A stretch of 64,000 bases of DNA, from assembly GCA_037355855.1 (NCBI GenBank), contig CM074758.1, positions 1,213,001 through 1,277,000 of the forward strand. Direction: 5' to 3'. A model generated the notes under the pieces. It was not told the DNA's origin, did not search any database, and saw only the letters and a program-made list of their open reading frames with translations. Source of the DNA: Pseudo-nitzschia pungens. Lineage: Eukaryota; Bacillariophyta; Bacillariophyceae; Bacillariales; Bacillariaceae. Below, piece by piece: positions 60,210-64,000 of this stretch. A program made the position numbers and the translations under genes. Positions within the stretch are counted from its first letter, which is position 1. Every line of letters starts with the position of its first letter.

Positions 60210-62423
60210 GTCTTTTTTCGTTTAAGATCTCTTCGTTCAACCTATGACTTGCTCTGTTGATTGACTTTTGCTTCCGGGCGGAAAAGTGGAAGCAATAGAT
60301 ACTCGTCTGGGGTGCTACGAAGTATCGATCACCGGGGACTGTAGCTCAGAAACTGAAGAATACCTGCTGTTTTCACGTGCGAGACATTTATTGTATGATA
60401 GAAATGTACATGGCGGCATGAATCCAATTCGACACGATACCATGTCAACTGATTAGTTAGCTATTTTCTTGCTCGGAACCAGGAAGTTTGGAATTACTCT
60501 CACCAGGATGCTGTGATGGAGCTTTAGCTACCTGGTATGAATACTATGATTTTCTCGGTGTTCACAACCCGCCAATTTTGAAAACAAAATCATCACTCTA
60601 TATTTTATATTTTTCTCCGTGTTCGAAACATTTTGCATATCTTCTCGTTTCTTATTCCCTCTGCTGTGTCATCCAAAGGAGAAAGAGTCCGCGAACAAAC
60701 TCCGAATAAGTACGAAAATATTATGTACTACACTTCGTAACGTTATGCAGTAAATGTGTCATTAAGACAAAGTAGCAAGTGGCGATGTTCGACATAGCTG
60801 TCCCACTTAACGAATTAAATGCGAAGTAATATTTTGTTTCTTAAACTTCTCGAAAGTCCCAATGGTATTATTGCGACTAGTATTGTCATTTTTCTTCAAA
60901 CTGAAAATTTAACAACTTAATTAGGAATCACAAATTACTTATACGCCACTGATGTCGTATGTCTCAAGACTACGACACACAAGAAACAATCTATTTATGA
61001 ATTAAGAAACAAACACTGTTTCTATCAACTTCAAGGTTCTCTATGACTGATGTCCCCGACTCAGGTTCTCTATGACCTTTTAGGTTCTTTGAAGAACTGT
61101 TCTTTATGTTCTTCAAGACCATTACGAGCTTCTCTATGTCTGTTTGTTTTAATCAAAGATAAAACAACACGACGTTGTACGAGAGAACATTCATTTTTAT
61201 CTTAGTTTCCAAAATCATAACTCTTATCATAATTTCTTATTTTACAAGATTATCAATCACTTTATTTTTATATTCGGTCGACCTCTGGTTTCCAGAGATA
61301 TGACAACTGATGTGATCTTTGATTATGGTTTTGTTTATTAAACGTAGTTGCACCTCTAGTAAGGAATTGGCATCGGCAATACGGTACAGATTCAAGTTTA
61401 GAAAATAAGTACGAAGTACTACGTACTACGTAAGGTTACTACGTAATACATACGAAGTACGTACAATTAAAAAAACAATTTTCAAAAAATAGAAGTACGA
61501 AGTAACCTTAATTACGTAATTGAGTGATTCCCGGAAGTACATAACACATTACTTATGTATCCTAGAAAATGTAAGGGAACGTTCCTGAAAACATGGGGAG
61601 ATATATTTAGGTTTTCAGCACATATATAGTGGAAGGGCCGTCTGTCCGACTTCCACTCGACATAAACCTAGATGGAATCTAAGAATCAAAAATTTCAGTC
61701 ACTCAACGCATGTCAACGTTCGTGGAACAAAATTTCATGTACCGTACCTCTGTAGGTTTACCTGAAAGTCTTGCTCTGCTCAGGTACAAACTATCCCTTG
61801 TTGTTGCTGCTGTTGCTGTTTTCTTCAGCTTGAACTTCTATTTGCTCAATTCAACACCGAAGATTCACCAGCAGAAAAAAATACGAAGTAGTCGATAGAG
61901 GCGCGGGTTGACAGCTAAAAGGGAATTTTTGTTTCTTTTCCCAAGATTCCTAATTCCAAAATAGGCCTCGTGCGTTGAGAGAGATCTAGGTTTTCCGTTG
62001 GGCGCGCAATTTTTATATGTGTTATGTCATTCCGGGATTGCTTATATGTATTATGTCGATATGTACTTCCGGGAATCACTCATTACCGGTATGAATTTGG
62101 CGGTCTGTCTGTCTGTGATGAGCAACGATAGAATGATGACCACCCGTGTCTACAGGGCTTGTAAACGTGCCAGTACGACTCGTTCAAAAGAATTATCATT
62201 CTCTCCAGATCATTCAAAGTAAGACCTACCAGAAACCAAACCTTGACCTGTTCGCAATCCAGAAGACGGTAGACAAAAGCCAAGTTCATACCAACAGGAG
62301 GTGAATACTCAGCTTTCTGAGAGAAGTTTTACCCATTCCAAATTAAAAACCGCACCGAACAACTGCAGCCAAGCACGTGATCGAACCTCAACAGAGCATT
62401 AAGGCACAAATCGAACACCCACC
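60210..62423. other. Long AT-rich gene-free region
   Basis: 2.2 kb without a credible gene. 61020-61140 has repeated AGGTTCTCTATGAC / GGTTCTTTGAAGAAC words, including a potential stem (GGTTCTTTGAAGAAC pairing with GTTCTTCAAGACC, loop ~10 nt) at ~61082-61120. 61405-61520 is packed with TACGAAGTACTACGTACTACGTAAGG and related words. The last ~100 bp should be the promoter of the Cgr1-like gene. Confidence 0.5.
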
Positions 62424-62945
62424 ATGACGACGACAGCGGCAATAACGGGAGAGTTTGTGGACGCGGAAAGCAAAGCTCCTCTCGTGCATGAAGTGGAAGA
62501 AAAGCAGATATTGAAAGGAGACATCATTAAGATATTGAGCGAACCGTCAACGAAGGGGAGAAATGTATCGGGGCGCTCGTGGAAGGTCCGTCCACAAAAG
62601 CGAGCTTCCAGTTTGGTTAAGACAAAAGTGAACAATGGAACCAAGTCCTGGGAACAACGCCGACAAGAAAAACTTGCCCGACAGGAAGCACTCGAATTAC
62701 AGTCGGAATTACGAGAGGAGCGAAGACAAGCAAAGATTCTGAAGAAGGAGAGACGACTAGAGAACGAGAAGAGACGAGCAGAAAACGAATTCAAGAACGC
62801 ACAGAGATCCACAAAGGAACTGAATACTGGAAAACTGAAATCGACGCTCAAGGCGATGTCAAAGAAACAGTTGCGAATGATCAAGAAGACGAGAATGAAT
62901 TCGAAAACTGGGGTTTTGGAATATGTTTCCGCGTATGCAAAATAA
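62424..62945 (+). CDS. Cgr1/CCDC86-family rRNA-processing protein
   Basis: 173 aa from ATG 62424 (CACCATGA). Residues ~45-60 (VSGRSWKVRPQKRASSLVK) match the Cgr1 motif S-G-(K/R)-x-W-K. They are followed by KSWEQRRQEKLARQEALEL and a long Arg/Glu/Lys helix (ELREERRQAKILKKERRLEN), the basic coiled coil typical of Cgr1 in yeast and CCDC86/cyclon in animals. The end, LKAMSKKQLRMIKKTRMN, is also conserved. Cgr1 acts in the nucleolus in 60S subunit and rRNA maturation. Full length for the family. Strongly basic, consistent with rRNA association. Intron-free. The minus-strand frame over the same bases is a shadow. Confidence 0.85.
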   Translation: MTTTAAITGEFVDAESKAPLVHEVEEKQILKGDIIKILSEPSTKGRNVSGRSWKVRPQKRASSLVKTKVNNGTKSWEQRRQEKLARQEALELQSELREERRQAKILKKERRLENEKRRAENEFKNAQRSTKELNTGKLKSTLKAMSKKQLRMIKKTRMNSKTGVLEYVSAYAK

Positions 62946-64000
62946 GAAGGGAAACGCAATCGATCCAAAAAGTAATCTGGTTATATTTTCCGAGCTGCAT
63001 CTGATCATTTTGAAGTTGTTGGAGCAGTGTTTGGCGATATGGAAGAATGAATTCATGAGGCGATTCAAGTGCTCCATGAGAATGGAAAAATACGAAGAAA
63101 AAGTTCGATAACAATCACATGTGTAGAGATTTTCGGGATGTGGACCTTATTGCTACCTTAAAGTAAATTGGGCTTATTTTTTGGATTGCTTCTGCCTAGT
63201 TGCATAGGATTTGTCAGTCTTCATCTTTGAAGTCCTACTCTCTACGAGAATTCCATGCACTTACCTCTCTTTCTAAACTACGACCGTGTCAAGAAAGGGA
63301 GATATTTCAAATCTGTTTGAGAGACAAGAAATGAAGGTACGATTTTGAAGAAAGTGCCTTCTACGGTGCTTTTTCTAAGCTATTGCTGAACTTGCAATTG
63401 AGTGATACTTATTCAATTCTTATTTCATCACTGAAGCAATTGGCACCTTTCTTCATGGCATGCAGGAATAACATTATTGTAGCGCTTGAGTTTCCACCGG
63501 TCATCTGAACCTTCGGAGAGGTTATTTTTTTGGAACAGAAGATTTTGTTAAGAGTAAGGTTAACCTTACGTACGTAGTATCAATACGATTTCTTGTTCTT
63601 GTGGATGAATAATCGTACACGTGTTCGGTGTTGATACTTACTTCTAGGACCTACTACGTATTCGGGAAAATATTTTGAGATAACCTTGTTCATAATACGT
63701 AGTACTTCGTATTGTTGGGAAAGATGATCATGCCGAATTTTTATTATCCGTCACGTTGGTAGTGAAAATGAAATGACATTATGCTAAGACCTTACTATCA
63801 TAAAAATATCTTCATGCATGCCACCCATTTTTCTTTCATTATGATTTCAATACTACGGTACGTGTATCGTTTTTATTTTTGAGGAAACTGTGATTTCTGA
63901 TACATGATGCTAATCCACATGAGCATTTTTTCATTGTGATAGTCTTAAAAACAGAATATTTCATTTTGAGTAGTTTTTACGGCTTGACAGAGCGAAAAGT
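62946..64000. other. AT-rich intergenic region, no gene seen
   Basis: Past the Cgr1-like stop a frame stays open to 63111, but without coding character. The rest is AT-rich with GTAAGGTTAACCTTACGTACGTAGTA at ~63554-63580, TACTACGTATTC at ~63650 and ATACGTAGTACTTCGTA at ~63696, members of the palindrome class seen elsewhere. Confidence 0.5.

Noticed and set aside
1..64000. tRNA, rRNA or CRISPR loci
   Set aside because: I looked for tRNA B-box words (GGTTCGANTCC), rRNA-like conserved blocks and regular spacer arrays; none was convincing. A tRNAscan-SE/Infernal run would settle it.

Overview
The window looks like nuclear DNA of a diatom (a pennate diatom or close stramenopile). The reasons are compact genes with few short GT-AG introns (82-197 nt), signal peptides ending in the diatom plastid-type motif with Phe at +1 (GHA|FVP, TGA|F, CFG|FVP), a lumenal FKBP with a twin-Arg presequence, and a Copia retroelement of the CoDi type seen in diatoms. 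The organism is inferred; no species is assigned. About 19 protein genes are supported, plus one intact LTR retrotransposon.

Layout: 1.5-3.6 kb, a low-complexity orphan (+). 4.1-12.0 kb, a large UBR-box N-recognin E3 ligase (-, one intron). 13.6-15.8 kb, an HRD1-type ER E3 ligase (+), head-to-head with the UBR gene. 16.7-23.8 kb, a 2340-aa acidic repeat protein (+). 25.2-29.8 kb, a polyQ protein with kinesin-light-chain-type TPRs (+, one intron). 31.2-32.3 kb, a macro-domain protein (+). 32.4-33.3 kb, a thylakoid-lumen FKBP (-, one intron), sharing a 606-bp divergent promoter with a plastid PPR protein (33.95-36.3 kb, +). 38.3-39.2 kb, a PIG-H-like GPI anchor subunit (-), divergent from a histidine phosphatase (39.6-40.7 kb, +). 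41.6-42.7 kb, a plastid-type tyrosine phosphatase (-). 44.0-44.9 kb, a four-TM claudin-like protein (+, 5' exon uncertain). 45.9-47.1 kb, an aspartic protease (-). 48.8-50.4 kb, a secreted intradiol dioxygenase (+, one intron). 51.0-56.7 kb, a Copia element (-) with identical 206-bp LTRs. 57.7-58.8 kb, a THH1/TOM1-like membrane protein (+). 59.7-60.2 kb, a membrane RING-H2 protein (-). 62.4-62.9 kb, a Cgr1/CCDC86 ribosome-biogenesis protein (+).

The genes do not form a pathway cluster, though three are ubiquitin ligases (UBR, HRD1, RING-H2) and four products carry secretory or plastid presequences. Spaces between genes are AT-rich and full of short palindromic words (ACCGGT, GTAAGGTTAC, TACTAGTA, TACGTA). 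GC content is mosaic and changes sharply even inside the UBR gene.

The most interesting signals are: (1) the intradiol dioxygenase intron, which if retained encodes a C-terminal membrane anchor and if spliced a long acidic tail; (2) the giant acidic protein, with repeated W-G-T amphipathic elements and a duplicated E-W-x-x-x-Y membrane-like segment; (3) the extra C-terminal domain on HRD1; (4) the young Copia element with no in-frame upstream ATG and no target-site duplication; (5) a three-copy degenerate repeat at 36.6-37.5 kb. All intron and start calls are from sequence inspection only.
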